A stretch of DNA of 64,000 nt, taken from contig JAJFGB010000007.1 of NCBI GenBank assembly GCA_021776335.1, positions 620,001 to 684,000 on the forward strand, written 5' to 3'. How positions within the stretch are numbered: position 1 is the first letter of the stretch; each line of letters begins with the position of its first letter. Positions 44,001 to 53,307 of this stretch are shown one piece after another. Made by a program: the position numbers and the translations under genes. Source of the DNA: Hyphococcus sp. (GTDB lineage: Bacteria > Pseudomonadota > Alphaproteobacteria > Caulobacterales > Parvularculaceae). Under the pieces are notes generated by a model that was not told the DNA's origin, did no database searches, and worked only from the letters and a program-made list of their open reading frames with translations.

Positions 44001-45863
44001 AAACGCATCAAACATAATGACCGTCCAAAGCTCCTGGGCGCAATTGGCGATGCCGGATCGATGGGCGATGGCCATGCGATCGATCGCGGCTTCGTTAAAG
44101 AGCCCGCTCTCACGCCAAAGATGGGATGCGTTGAGACGCAATAGCGGATTGCCATCACGCTGTCGCATCCAACCTGCGATGGGCAGATCAAACCCTCTCT
44201 TTGTGCGCGAAGAAAACCCACGGCCGAGACGGGGCGCCAGCGCTTCTTTCAAAATCCGTTTTCCGGTCGTTCCCTCCAGTTTATAGGAGGATGGCAGAGA
44301 CCCGGCCCATTGGATGAGCTGGTGATCGAGGAAGGGTGCGCGCAGCTCCAGCCCATGGGCCATGGCGGTGCGATCAGTTTTGACCAGCATTCGGCCGGGT
44401 AGCCAGGTGGTAAGGTCGGCATATTGGGCGCGGGCGAGGGGATCGTCGCTGTTTGCCTCTGCCATCGCTTCCGTGATTACTGAATGAGGGTGGTAACCAT
44501 CAAGGCTGCGTTTCAAATCTGTGCTGAGCATCGCTTGAACGCGCATCGGCAGATTGATCGCGACCGCCGCCGCATAACCTTCGGCGCTTGGGCGCGCGAG
44601 GGCCTGAAAAGTTGTCTTGAAACGCAAAGTTTGTGGCGCCCAGTCGAGTTTTGGATAGAGCGTTCCCGCGGCGCCAAAGACGGCGCGCCGTGCAGCAAGC
44701 GGCGCCGCCTCGCGCATTTTTTCTTCGGCGAGGTAAAACGGATAGCGCCGATAGCCCGCAAATATTTCATCAGCGCCGTCGCCGGTCAGCGCGACGCTCA
44801 CATGTCGCCGCGTTTCCTGCGCCACCATAAAGGACGGGAAGGCTGATGTGTCGGCGAAAGGTTCGCCAAAAGCCGATGCGACCTGATCAATCAGTGATGC
44901 AGCGCCGCAATCGGCAACCAGCTCATGGTGTGTTGCGCCAAATTTATCGGCGATGCCCCGCGCATAAGGGCGCTCGTCGTGCGTTTCTTCATGAAAACCA
45001 ACATTGAACGTCTCGAGAGGCGCGCCGGTTTCCGCCATGGACGCGACAATCCCGGCGGAGTCCGTGCCGCCCGATAGAAAGGCGCCAAGCGGCACATCGG
45101 CGTTCATCTGACCTGCCACCGCATCGTCGAGATAGATACGCAGCATTCTTGCGGTGTCGTCAAATGCCATTGCGCCGCCCGATGCGATGACCGGGCGCCA
45201 ATAACGCTGAAGGCGAGGGGCGCGTCCCGGCTCAATTGTCAGCGTGTGTGCAGCGGGCAATTTATGAATGCCGCGATAAATGGTTTTTGGATCGGGAACG
45301 TAACCGTAAAAACAATAGTCAGCGACGGCGCGCGGATTAAGCTCTGTTTCGATCATGCCTGACGCGATGAGGGCGCCAATCTCTGACGCAAAAAGAAAAA
45401 ACCCGTCCTCTGTGGTCGCGTAATAGAGCGGACGCTCGCCAAGACGGTCACGCGCCAGGGTCAACCGCTTTTGATCAGGTTCCCAAAAAGAAAAGGCGAA
45501 CATGCCGCGCAGCCGGTGCAGGAAATCCGGCCCTTCGAGGGCCAGTCCTTCGGCGAGCACTTCCGTATCCGATCGGGTTTTGATTTGTACCTGTGAGGAA
45601 AGCTCGCCGCCAAGCGCGCCGTAATTATAAATCTCACCGTTAAACGACAGAACGCATTTGTTCGTTTGTGCGTGAAAGGGCTGCGCGCCGCCGGGCCTAT
45701 CAATAACGGCAAGGCGGCGGTGACCAAAGCCGACACCCGGCGCGAAGAAAAATCCTTCGCCGTCGGGTCCGCGATGAGCGAGCGCGTCATTCATGCGCTT
45801 CAATGCTGTGCGATTAATCGCCCGTGCTGCTTTCAGATCAATAATGCCTGCTATGCCGCACAT
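43983..45863 (-). CDS. Asparagine-synthase-like amidotransferase, exosortase-associated type
   Basis: 626 residues. The N-terminal glutamine amidotransferase domain has nucleophile Cys2 (MCGIAGIIDLKAAR), HRGPDGEGFF and LSFNGEIYNYGALG. The C-terminal synthetase domain has the PP-loop LGAFLSGGTDSAGIVASMA and SVALTGDGADEIFAGYRRYP. Members with this length and pattern sit in exosortase A/EPS clusters and are thought to modify the surface polysaccharide. A proper asparagine synthetase role is less likely. ATG 45863 is fixed by Cys2. It starts 3 bp after the exosortase stop codon, so the two are co-transcribed. Confidence 0.92.
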   Translation of the reverse strand: MCGIAGIIDLKAARAINRTALKRMNDALAHRGPDGEGFFFAPGVGFGHRRLAVIDRPGGAQPFHAQTNKCVLSFNGEIYNYGALGGELSSQVQIKTRSDTEVLAEGLALEGPDFLHRLRGMFAFSFWEPDQKRLTLARDRLGERPLYYATTEDGFFLFASEIGALIASGMIETELNPRAVADYCFYGYVPDPKTIYRGIHKLPAAHTLTIEPGRAPRLQRYWRPVIASGGAMAFDDTARMLRIYLDDAVAGQMNADVPLGAFLSGGTDSAGIVASMAETGAPLETFNVGFHEETHDERPYARGIADKFGATHHELVADCGAASLIDQVASAFGEPFADTSAFPSFMVAQETRRHVSVALTGDGADEIFAGYRRYPFYLAEEKMREAAPLAARRAVFGAAGTLYPKLDWAPQTLRFKTTFQALARPSAEGYAAAVAINLPMRVQAMLSTDLKRSLDGYHPHSVITEAMAEANSDDPLARAQYADLTTWLPGRMLVKTDRTAMAHGLELRAPFLDHQLIQWAGSLPSSYKLEGTTGKRILKEALAPRLGRGFSSRTKRGFDLPIAGWMRQRDGNPLLRLNASHLWRESGLFNEAAIDRMAIAHRSGIANCAQELWTVIMFDAFLRAAR

Positions 45864-45866
45864 GGC

Positions 45867-46724
45867 TCAGATCGCCTCCCGTTCCCGGCGGTCGGCCAAA
45901 CGGCGGCCAATGGCAAGGAGGATCACAATCATCACGGCGTAGAGGGCAAGCCCGATTAAATAATGATCAGCAGCGATGCGCCATTCCGGCGGCGTCACGC
46001 CGGCAAGAAAAATGATTGCGGAAATGCGCAGGATATTTGTCGCGATCGCCGCAGCGACGGCAATTGCAGCGAACATCAATGCTTTTTCCCAGCGACTGAA
46101 CCAGGCATGCGCGAAATATGCTGACGCCATCAGCGCAACAAGAAGAAAATTCAGGCCGGCGCAGGCTGCGGCGATATTAAAGCCGCCTGCTTGCGTGATG
46201 ATCACGGTGCCGTTGTTGATGAGACCGACACCGCCAAGTTTGAGCAAGGCGGAAACGCTTATCGTTGTGATCGTCTGAAGGCCCGGGACCAAAACCTCGC
46301 CAAAGGGAACCATGAAATAGAGAAAGGCGAGCGGAAACGCGTATTGGCGCGTGACAGCCAGCCCAAAGATCACTGCAACGCCGGCGATGAGCAGGCTGAC
46401 AAAAGCGAAATGCTCGATAAGGGCGATGCCAGCGACCTGTCCGGCAAGCCACAAGAGCGCGGCCGCGAGAACCAGGCCGCATGCAATAAAATTCGCTTTC
46501 GGCAAGGGCGCTTCGTGGCGATGCGCATAGATCATCCATAGGGCCATCGGCGCGACGAAAAACCCATGACGCCAGGAAGATGATGTCGCCCACAGCGTCA
46601 CCATTTCAGCGACGGTCGATTGCAGCAAAGTGATACAGGCGAGCACAAATGCGCCATAGGCGGCGATCAGCGCGGCCCATCGGGGCTGTGAAACAGCGAC
46701 ATTGTTAACGCTTGCAACGGTCAT
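45867..46724 (-). CDS. Exosortase (XrtA-like)
   Basis: About 285 residues; polytopic membrane cysteine protease/transpeptidase that processes PEP-CTERM proteins. Catalytic residues are in place: Cys188 in FNIAAACAGLNFLLVALM, Arg233 in ATNILRISAIIFLAG and His254 in IAADHYLIGLALYAVMI, with about eight hydrophobic segments. It lacks the C-terminal EpsI domain found on larger exosortase A proteins. ATG 46724 is used; ATG 46787 is also in frame and neither has a clear ribosome site. It leads an operon with the amidotransferase. No PEP-CTERM substrate is seen in this window. Confidence 0.88.
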   Translation of the reverse strand: MTVASVNNVAVSQPRWAALIAAYGAFVLACITLLQSTVAEMVTLWATSSSWRHGFFVAPMALWMIYAHRHEAPLPKANFIACGLVLAAALLWLAGQVAGIALIEHFAFVSLLIAGVAVIFGLAVTRQYAFPLAFLYFMVPFGEVLVPGLQTITTISVSALLKLGGVGLINNGTVIITQAGGFNIAAACAGLNFLLVALMASAYFAHAWFSRWEKALMFAAIAVAAAIATNILRISAIIFLAGVTPPEWRIAADHYLIGLALYAVMIVILLAIGRRLADRREREAI

Positions 46725-46848
46725 GGCGGGAGAAGTGCAAAACCGCCGCCAGGAGGGCGGGGCTGTTAACCACGCTTCGGGGCCCATGTTTATTTTCGAG
46801 CGTGCTTCCAGCCGGATTCGGTTGTGATTAAGGTGAAGCCCTCATTCA

Positions 46849-46895
46849 CCCTCATCCTGAGGAGCCGTTCGAAGAACGGCGTCGCGAAGGATCGG
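46849..46895. repeat. Family D structured palindrome, left copy at GIY-YIG gene
   Basis: CCTCATCCTGAGGAGC arm, inner hairpin CCGTTC-GAA-GAACGG, then GTCGCGAAGGATCGG. It encodes the last 14 residues and the stop of the GIY-YIG protein. It is the mirror image of the copy at 47240-47285. Confidence 0.85.
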
Positions 46896-47205
46896 ACGAA
46901 AATGATGGCCTCACACCACGCTGGGATAACGCTTGCAACGCGGCACTGTCACCGCGAATGAGCGCCTGTTTTTTTGCTCGGTTCCAACCCTTGATGCATC
47001 GTTCGCAGGCGACCATTTCGTCATAGCGATGGAAATTCTCGCTCCAGACCAATTCAACGGGACGACGGCGAAATGTATACGATTGCGTATCCCTTCCGGA
47101 ATTGTGCTGAGCGACACGTATTTCCACGGTATCGCCGCGATGCGAACCAACGTAGTAGCTGCCGTCTGCGCAATTCAGCATATATACGACACCGACTACG
47201 CGCAT
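46852..47205 (-). CDS. GIY-YIG nuclease-domain protein (UPF0213 type)
   Basis: 117 residues. GIY-YIG motifs are intact: GVVYMLNCADGSYYVGSH (Tyr8, Tyr18), EIRVAQHNSGRDT (Arg30), and the metal-binding Glu68 in CERCIKGWNRAKKQALIRGD. Residues about 104-117 (SDPSRRRSSNGSSG) and the stop are read out of the left palindrome, so the gene end is made by the repeat. The start, at 47205, is 35 bp from the right palindrome. The whole unit 46849-47285 is 437 bp. Related small proteins have no settled function; a repair or nuclease role is assumed for the family. The layout suggests a link between this nuclease and the palindromes. Confidence 0.88.
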   Translation of the reverse strand: MRVVGVVYMLNCADGSYYVGSHRGDTVEIRVAQHNSGRDTQSYTFRRRPVELVWSENFHRYDEMVACERCIKGWNRAKKQALIRGDSAALQALSQRGVRPSFSSDPSRRRSSNGSSG

Positions 47206-47239
47206 TTTCCTGTTCCCGTTGATGGCGCTATGCCTGTTG

Positions 47240-47285
47240 CCGATCCTTCGCGACGCAAAGCTTCACTTTGCTCCTCAGGATGAGG
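47240..47285. repeat. Family D structured palindrome, right copy at GIY-YIG gene
   Basis: CCGATCCTTCGCGAC, inner hairpin GCAAAG-CTTCA-CTTTGC, GCTCCTCAGGATGAGG. The outer arms are identical to the left copy in reverse, while the inner stem has a different sequence but still pairs. Confidence 0.85.
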
Positions 47286-47309
47286 ATTGTATTCTGGCAC
47301 AGAGATTTG

Positions 47310-49268
47310 CTACCTATTCTTGCGACCGTCGATCAGCGCATCGACGACGCTGGGATCAGCGAGCGTTGAAATATCGCCAAGGGCTGAATGTTCATTCTCG
47401 GCGATCTTGCGCAGGATGCGACGCATGATTTTTCCTGACCGGGTTTTTGGCAGCGCCGGCGTCAAGTGAATGAGATCCGGTTTGGCGATCGGTCCGATTT
47501 CCTTGCGCACCCAGTCCGAAAGTTCTTTTTCAAGCGTGGATGTGTCGCCTTCAATTTCCGACTCTGCGTCTTCCATCAACGTCACATAGGCGTAAATGCC
47601 CTGGCCCTTGATGTCATGAGGATAGCCGACGACGGCGGCCTCGGCGACTTTGTGATGAGCGACAAGGGCGCTTTCAACTTCGGCTGTTCCCATACGGTGA
47701 CCGGAGACATTGATGACGTCATCGACACGGCCGGTGATCCAGTAATACCCATCCGCGTCGCGCTTGGCGCCGTCACCGGTGAAATAAAGACCCGGATAAG
47801 TTTTAAAATAGGTGTCGATGAAACGCTGATGGTCGCCATAGACACTGCGCATCTGACCGGGCCAAGAACCGGCAATGACGAGATTGCCTTGCGCTTCACC
47901 TTCAAGAAATTCGCCATTGGCGTCAACGATAGCGGGGAAGATCCCCGGTAGCGGCTGCGTCGCAGAGCCGGGTTTTAGATCAGTGGCGCCGGGTAAAGGC
48001 GAGATCAAAACGCCGCCGGTTTCCGTCTGCCACCAGGTGTCAACAATCGGCAGCTTTCCGTCGCCGACAATGTTGTAATACCACAGCCAGGCTTCCGGAT
48101 TGATCGGCTCGCCGACGGTGCCAAGCAGACGCAAAGATGACCGGTCTGCGGCTTTAACAAAATCGTCGCCGTCGCGCATCAATGCGCGGATCGCGGTCGG
48201 CGCTGTATAAAAGATTTCGACTTTATGTTTTTCAACAACGCGCCAGAAGCGTGATGCGTCGGGCCAGGTCGGCACGCCCTCAAACATTAGTGTCGTCGCG
48301 CCATTGGCGAGCGGTCCATAGACTATATAAGTGTGACCAGTAACCCAGCCGACATCGGCCGTGCACCAATAGATTTCACCGGGCCGGTAATCGAAAACAA
48401 GTTCATGAGAATAGGCGGCATAGGTGAGATAGCCGCCCGTTGTATGGAGAACGCCTTTGGGCGTTCCCGTTGACCCGGAAGTATAAAGTATAAACAGCGG
48501 ATCTTCGGCGTCCATTTCTTCAGGCGCGCAATCCGGGGAGACATCATCGCGGGCTTCGCCATACCAAAAAAGATCGCGGCCCGGCGCCATGGCGATATCA
48601 GCGCCGGTGCGTTCAACCGTCAAAACCAGCCTGACGCCATCGGTTTTTTCCAGCGCTTTATCCACATTGGTTTTTAATGGCACTGTCTTGCCGCCGCGCA
48701 CGCCTTCGTCAGCGGTGATGACCGCAACGGCGCCGCAATCTTTAATGCGGCTGGCGAGAGCGTCCGGCGAAAAGCCGCCAAAGACGACGGAATGAACGGC
48801 GCCGATCCGCGCGCAGGCGAGCATGGCGTATGCTGCTTCGGGAATCATTGGCATATAAAGAACAACGCGATCGCCGCGATTGACGCCGCGCGCCTTTAAG
48901 AGATTCGCCATGCGGCAGGTTTCTTCGAAAGCCTCCGCGTAGGTTATTTTTTTGTCGGTTTTCGGATCATCGCCTTCCCAGATGATGGCGATATCGTTGG
49001 CGCGCTCCGGCAAATGGCGGTCGAGGCAGTTGACACTGGCGTTTAGTTTGCCGTCGTAAAACCATTTGATATGGAGATCATCAGCGTCAAAGGAGACGTC
49101 TTTGACTTTTGTAAAAGGCGTGGACCAGGTAATCCGCTGGGCGACTTCCGACCAGAAATCCTCTGGATGCTCAGCGGCGCGCCGGTGCATCTCAGCCGCT
49201 TTGTCAGCATTGACGAGGGTATTTTTTGCAGCAGCGCCGCTCACTTTGACGATTGTGTGGTCAGTCAT
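47310..49268 (-). CDS. acs: Acetyl-CoA synthetase
   Basis: 652 residues; AMP-forming acetate activation, ATP plus acetate plus CoA to acetyl-CoA. Adenylation motif [59 protein letters not shown] and the regulatory acetylation lysine in [14 protein letters not shown] near the C-terminus. ATG 49268 is chosen over a long upstream frame because GGAGAAAG lies 5 nt before it and the upstream part is the family E repeat. Probably allows growth on acetate. Its neighbours are unrelated, so it is likely a single transcription unit. Confidence 0.98.
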   Translation of the reverse strand: MTDHTIVKVSGAAAKNTLVNADKAAEMHRRAAEHPEDFWSEVAQRITWSTPFTKVKDVSFDADDLHIKWFYDGKLNASVNCLDRHLPERANDIAIIWEGDDPKTDKKITYAEAFEETCRMANLLKARGVNRGDRVVLYMPMIPEAAYAMLACARIGAVHSVVFGGFSPDALASRIKDCGAVAVITADEGVRGGKTVPLKTNVDKALEKTDGVRLVLTVERTGADIAMAPGRDLFWYGEARDDVSPDCAPEEMDAEDPLFILYTSGSTGTPKGVLHTTGGYLTYAAYSHELVFDYRPGEIYWCTADVGWVTGHTYIVYGPLANGATTLMFEGVPTWPDASRFWRVVEKHKVEIFYTAPTAIRALMRDGDDFVKAADRSSLRLLGTVGEPINPEAWLWYYNIVGDGKLPIVDTWWQTETGGVLISPLPGATDLKPGSATQPLPGIFPAIVDANGEFLEGEAQGNLVIAGSWPGQMRSVYGDHQRFIDTYFKTYPGLYFTGDGAKRDADGYYWITGRVDDVINVSGHRMGTAEVESALVAHHKVAEAAVVGYPHDIKGQGIYAYVTLMEDAESEIEGDTSTLEKELSDWVRKEIGPIAKPDLIHLTPALPKTRSGKIMRRILRKIAENEHSALGDISTLADPSVVDALIDGRKNR

Positions 49269-49290
49269 GTCTTTCTCCAGAGTCTCTAAA

Positions 49291-49427
49291 TACCAACGGG
49301 CAAAAAGAATGACCGTTGGGCGTTCAATCGCCACGCAGGCTTTCGCGCCATAAGGCGCGGCGGCCAAAATACCCAAGAGGGGCGGCCTTACCAAAGCTCA
49401 AAATGAGTGGGTCATTTCGTGCTTTGG
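49291..49427. repeat. Family E structured repeat, copy 2
   Basis: Matches 38165-38282 closely from CCAACGG through CGCCATAAGGCGCGGCG, then a 15-20 bp longer spacer, and ends in the hairpin CCAAAGC / GCTTTGG where copy 1 has CCAGAGC / GCTCTGG. It lies in the leader region of acs, in antisense orientation to it. Confidence 0.8.
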
Positions 49428-49482
49428 TAAGAGGAGAACCTAAGCGATCCGGCGGGCCAGTGCAAAGAGGACCAATGCTGAT

Positions 49483-50622
49483 TTAATCGAGCGTGCGCTT
49501 GTAGCGCAGCATCGCAATGCCGACAGCGATCGCAGTGAAGATGCTCATGGCCACAAGCGCGTCCTGAACATCACCAAAGCTCGCGCCTTTCAGCATAACG
49601 CCGCGTACAATGCGCAGAAAGTGGGTGAGAGGCAGGCCCTCGCCGATCATCTGCGCCCATCCGGGCATGCCGCGAAAGGGAAACATAAAGCCGGAGAGCA
49701 AAAGCGACGGGAGAAAGAAAAAGAAGGTGAGCTGCATCGCCTGCATTTGCGATTTGGCGATGGTTGAAAACGTAAAGCCGAGCGCAAGATTGGCGAGCAC
49801 GAAAATCCCGACACCTAATAGTAACAACCACAAAGACCCGGCGAAGGGTACGTTAAAGAGAAAATGCGCCGCTAAAAGGACGACGGTCGTTTGAATGGCG
49901 CCGACGCCCGCATAGGGCGTGATCTTGCCGATCATGACCTCAATCGGTTTTGCCGGCATTGCCAGAAGGTTTTCGATAGTGCCGCGTTCGGCCTCTCGGG
50001 TCATCGCCATGCCGGTGATCATCACCAGCGTCATCGTCAGGATCACGCCGAGAAGGCCCGGCACAATATTATATTGCGTAATAGCTTCGGGATTATAGCG
50101 GGGATGGATGACAAGCTCGAAGGGCGCCGGCGTCGCGGCGAGAGGCGACAGCGATCCTTTTAGGTCGTGACGCAGAGCGCGATTGAATATTGCGTCCGCG
50201 CGGGCGATGGCGTTGGAAGAAGCTGCGGGGTCAGAGGCGTCGGCTTCAATCAGCAATTGCGGGCGCTCGCCTCTGATCAGTCGTTCGGTAAATCCCGCCG
50301 GGATTGAGATGACAAAAGCAACATCGCCGCGTGCGAGAAGACGCGCGCTTTCCCGCGGGTCGGGCGTTTCCAGCACAAGATCATAATAGCCTGATGTTTC
50401 AAGCGCCTGCAGCAGCGTTCTGACAATCGGCGTTTGTTCTTCTACATGAATAGCGGTGGGAAGATCTTTCGGGTCCGTGTTGATGGCAAAACCAAACAGC
50501 ACAAGCTGCATCACTGGAATGGCGAACATCATGGCGAAGGTGATCCGGTCACGGCGCATCTGCACGAGTTCTTTGACGAAGATGGCGCCGATACGCGCGG
50601 ATGTGCCGGCGCCGACCATCAT
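49483..50622 (-). CDS. ABC-2 type transporter permease (YhhJ/YbhR-like)
   Basis: 379 residues; membrane subunit of an exporter. N-terminal hydrophobic anchor (MFAIPVMQLVLFGFAIN), a large extracytoplasmic domain of about 150 residues, then five membrane helices with the ABC-2 signature region MAMTREAERGTIENLLAMPA and LPSLLLSGFMFPFRGMPG. Start overlaps the ATPase gene (ATGA). Together with the ATPase and the membrane-fusion protein it forms a tripartite efflux pump; only one permease gene is present, whereas the E. coli ybh system has two. Confidence 0.92.
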   Translation of the reverse strand: MMVGAGTSARIGAIFVKELVQMRRDRITFAMMFAIPVMQLVLFGFAINTDPKDLPTAIHVEEQTPIVRTLLQALETSGYYDLVLETPDPRESARLLARGDVAFVISIPAGFTERLIRGERPQLLIEADASDPAASSNAIARADAIFNRALRHDLKGSLSPLAATPAPFELVIHPRYNPEAITQYNIVPGLLGVILTMTLVMITGMAMTREAERGTIENLLAMPAKPIEVMIGKITPYAGVGAIQTTVVLLAAHFLFNVPFAGSLWLLLLGVGIFVLANLALGFTFSTIAKSQMQAMQLTFFFFLPSLLLSGFMFPFRGMPGWAQMIGEGLPLTHFLRIVRGVMLKGASFGDVQDALVAMSIFTAIAVGIAMLRYKRTLD

Positions 50623-51548
50623 GCATGAACCCGCTGGTCAGCGCCGGCGCGCGCCATGAGCGCAATGAAAGCATCTTCAAGGCTGGGGCGAACTTCTTCC
50701 CAGTGAACATCGGCGCTGCGTTCATTGCCAATAACCGACTGGATGAGGTCTCTGTCATGCCCGCTGATATGCAGGGCGGCGCCAAAATAAGCGGCGTAGT
50801 CGACGCCCTTTCGGCCTTTCAGTTCTTCGGCAAGGCGTCTCACGCCATCGCCTTCACCACGGAACGTGAAAAGACCGGACGCCGTGATGATATCGCTGAC
50901 CAGGCCTTGCGTCAGAATTTTGCCATTGGCGAGATAGACAATGCGGTCGCAGCGTTCAGCTTCATCCATATAATGCGTGGAAACGAGAACGGTCATGCCT
51001 TGCGACGCGAAATGATGGATCTCATCCCAGAAATCCCGCCTTGCCTGAGGGTCAACGCCGGCTGTTGGCTCATCGAGGAGCAACAGTTTCGGCGCATGCA
51101 TGGTGACGGCGGCAAGGGCGAGGCGTTGTTTCCATCCGCCGGAGAGGGCGCCGGCGAGCTGATGCTGCCGATGGGTGAGGCCAAGGTTTTCAAGTGTTTC
51201 ATCGACTTTTTGTCGCCGCTTCGGCATCTGATAAAGACGCGCGACAAAATCGATGTTTTCCCGGATCGTCAGATCGCCCCAGAACGAAAATTTCTGGGTC
51301 ATATAGCCGGTTGATAATTTGATCTGATCGGTGTCGCGCGCGATGTCATAGCCAAGACACTCGCCTTCGCCTTCGGTCGCCTGCAAAAGCCCGCAGATCA
51401 TTCGGATTGTTGTGGTCTTGCCTGAACCATTAGGTCCAAGAAATCCCCAGACTTCGCCGTGCGGCATCTGAAGATCAACGCCGTCAACGGCAGTCTTGTC
51501 GCCGAAGCGTTTAACAAGGCCGCGCACATCGATAGCGAGCCCGGTCAC
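50619..51548 (-). CDS. ABC transporter ATP-binding protein
   Basis: 309 residues. Walker A GFLGPNGSGKTTTIRMICGL, Q-loop in TGYMTQKFSFWGD, signature LAGALSGGWKQRLALA, Walker B KLLLLDEPTAGVDPQARRDF and H-loop STHYMDEAERCDRI. A C-terminal domain of about 90 residues follows the nucleotide-binding domain. It overlaps both neighbours by 4 bp (ATGA), so its translation is coupled with the HlyD protein before it and the permease after it. A single ATPase domain, unlike the double YbhF. Confidence 0.94.
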   Translation of the reverse strand: MTGLAIDVRGLVKRFGDKTAVDGVDLQMPHGEVWGFLGPNGSGKTTTIRMICGLLQATEGEGECLGYDIARDTDQIKLSTGYMTQKFSFWGDLTIRENIDFVARLYQMPKRRQKVDETLENLGLTHRQHQLAGALSGGWKQRLALAAVTMHAPKLLLLDEPTAGVDPQARRDFWDEIHHFASQGMTVLVSTHYMDEAERCDRIVYLANGKILTQGLVSDIITASGLFTFRGEGDGVRRLAEELKGRKGVDYAAYFGAALHISGHDRDLIQSVIGNERSADVHWEEVRPSLEDAFIALMARAGADQRVHA

Positions 51549-52504
51549 GGGACGAAAACATCGACGGGCAGGCCGGGTCGCAATAAGCCGCTGTCGGCGA
51601 GCCGCGCCTCTACGAGAAAAACGAGCTTTTCACGCGAACCCGCGCTGTAAATGACCGGCGGCGTAAATTCCGCTTCACTGGCGATATGGGAGATGACAGC
51701 GTCAAGCGGCACATCGGCGCCGTCGGGGGAGATCTCGACCGGGGCGCCAACGGAAACAGACATAAGATCTGCCTGCGGAACAAAGAATCGGATTTTCAGA
51801 TTGCCCCGGGGCAGGATGGCGACGACCGGCGCGCCTGCGCGGATAAATTCACCTTTGCGCTGATGGATTTCTTCAACGCGGCCGCTGACTTGCGCATGAA
51901 TGCTGCGCTGGCCAAGTCGCCAGTCGGCTTCATCGAGCGCTGCCTTTGCAGATGCGCTCGCGGCGGCGGCGGCGTCTTGCGCTGCGTCCCGCCCGGCCAG
52001 CTTAGCGACCTCGATGGCTTCTTGCGCGGCTTTCACGCGCGCCTGCGCTGCCTTGTGATCGGCGGTGACCTGATCGCCGCGGGCAAGCGATGCATTGCCT
52101 TCTTCCACCAGCGGCAACCAGCGATCCATCTCTGCCTTGGCCTGCGTGTGTCGCGCTTTTGCTTCTTCTAACTGCGCTTCAAGAGCGGCGATCTCATCCG
52201 CCCGGGCGCCTGTCGCAATATCGCGCGCCTGCGCGTCCGCTTGCGCTGCACGGCCGGCGGCTTCGGCATATGATGCCTTTTGTTGATCTTGATCGAGCTG
52301 GAATAGAAGATCGCCGACACCGATTTCATCGCCTTCGCGCACCTCCAGCGATTGCAGCCATCCGGCCTGCGGCGCCGCGACGTAAATATATTCCGCTTCC
52401 ACGTAACCGACATAAACGCCGTCATTATCTGCGGGCGCGCAGGCGACCATCATGCCGGCTAAAGCGACGGGGAGGGTTGTTTGAATAAGGCGCATCCGGA
52501 TCAT
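51545..52504 (-). CDS. HlyD-family membrane-fusion lipoprotein (YbhG-like)
   Basis: 319 residues. Lipoprotein-type signal ([19 protein letters not shown], lipobox VAC). Lipoyl half-motif [20 protein letters not shown], an Ala/Glu-rich coiled-coil hairpin ([40 protein letters not shown]), then the second lipoyl half and the barrel ([40 protein letters not shown]). Bridges the ABC permease to the outer membrane. It overlaps the TetR gene (ATGA) and the ATPase gene (ATGA). Confidence 0.92.
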   Translation of the reverse strand: MIRMRLIQTTLPVALAGMMVACAPADNDGVYVGYVEAEYIYVAAPQAGWLQSLEVREGDEIGVGDLLFQLDQDQQKASYAEAAGRAAQADAQARDIATGARADEIAALEAQLEEAKARHTQAKAEMDRWLPLVEEGNASLARGDQVTADHKAAQARVKAAQEAIEVAKLAGRDAAQDAAAAASASAKAALDEADWRLGQRSIHAQVSGRVEEIHQRKGEFIRAGAPVVAILPRGNLKIRFFVPQADLMSVSVGAPVEISPDGADVPLDAVISHIASEAEFTPPVIYSAGSREKLVFLVEARLADSGLLRPGLPVDVFVP

Positions 52505-53139
52505 GATGCTGTCTCCGGCCTTGGCGCCAGGGCGCGCAGCAGCATTTTTCCGTGCAAGGCAAACAACGCTTCAAGGTCGACTGTTGCCGTCTCGTCGTTG
52601 CGTTCAAAAACCACATGCCAGATCGCCGATAAGATCATGGGCGCAATAACAAGCCGGGCGGTTAGCTGTGGGTTTTCAATATTAAGCTCGCCTGTTTCTC
52701 CGGCGCGCCTGAGAATATTTTCGATCACCTTGAGGCCGCGTTCGATGACCGCGCGGCGATAGGCGTTCACCACATCGGGAAAGGCCGGCGCATCCGCAAT
52801 GAGGATTTTCATGATTTTCGGCACTGCAGAGGTGCGTACGAGGAGAGGCGCAAGCTGCGTAAACGACTGGATCGCTGTCGTTGCGTCTGGCGCTGCGCTT
52901 GCGGCGGCCTCTACGCGTTCCACATTCGGCAAGGCGTAGACATCAACGAGCGCGCCGAACAACGCCTCTTTGGATTTGAAATAAAGATAGAGGGAGCCCT
53001 TGGAGAGGCCAGCACGCGCCGCGATGTCGTCCATGCGCGCGGCAGTGAAGCCGCGCTCAAAAAATTCATCCAGCGCCGCGGCCAGCAAAGCCTGGCGGCG
53101 TTGATCTTTTGCTTCTTCGGTGCGGGCGCGTTGTTGCAT
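52501..53139 (-). CDS. TetR-family repressor of the ABC exporter operon
   Basis: 212 residues. The N-terminal helix-turn-helix ([20 protein letters not shown], then [20 protein letters not shown]) is the TetR/AcrR consensus. The C-terminal ligand domain resembles CecR/YbiH. It is first in an operon of four genes joined by ATGA overlaps with HlyD, ATPase and permease. A 36-bp palindrome lies 5 bp upstream of its ATG, so it probably represses itself and the pump. Effector unknown; hydrophobic drugs are typical for related systems. Confidence 0.93.
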   Translation of the reverse strand: MQQRARTEEAKDQRRQALLAAALDEFFERGFTAARMDDIAARAGLSKGSLYLYFKSKEALFGALVDVYALPNVERVEAAASAAPDATTAIQSFTQLAPLLVRTSAVPKIMKILIADAPAFPDVVNAYRRAVIERGLKVIENILRRAGETGELNIENPQLTARLVIAPMILSAIWHVVFERNDETATVDLEALFALHGKMLLRALAPRPETAS

Positions 53140-53143
53140 GATA

Positions 53144-53179
53144 CCATATAAATAACTGACCAGTCAGTTATTTATATGG
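53144..53179. promoter_or_regulatory. TetR operator, 36-bp perfect palindrome
   Basis: Arms CCATATAAATAACTGAC and GTCAGTTATTTATATGG (17 bp each) with a CA centre. The core ACTGACCAGTCAGT is similar to operators of AcrR/TetR proteins, and the flanking AT stretch could hold a -10 box. It sits 5 bp before the TetR start codon. Confidence 0.85.
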
Positions 53180-53260
53180 ATGAAAAGAGGAGATTGCAAG
53201 CCTTTCGGGACAAAAAGGGGGTTCGATAGGGTTTGGGGGCCTGATCTCTTCGGCTTTTCC

Positions 53261-53293
53261 GTCACCGTCGGGCTTGTTCCGATGATCTCAGGT
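53261..53293. repeat. Family B palindrome (copy 3)
   Basis: CACCGTCGG, GCTTGTT, CCGATGATCTCAGG. Two arm differences from the copy at 39513. Confidence 0.7.
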
Positions 53294-53307
53294 GGCTGTG
53301 GGCAAAA

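Noticed and set aside
43983-45863. Ordinary asparagine synthetase AsnB
   Set aside because: Length, sequence pattern and position beside an exosortase and CelD-type gene fit the EPS-associated amidotransferase group better, though the reaction chemistry may be similar.
46852-47205. GIY-YIG gene considered as a homing endonuclease in an intron or intein
   Set aside because: It is not inside another gene, and the protein is a short UPF0213 type without a DNA-recognition domain.
50601-51314. 237-codon plus-strand open frame
   Set aside because: Antisense to the ABC ATPase; no family resemblance.
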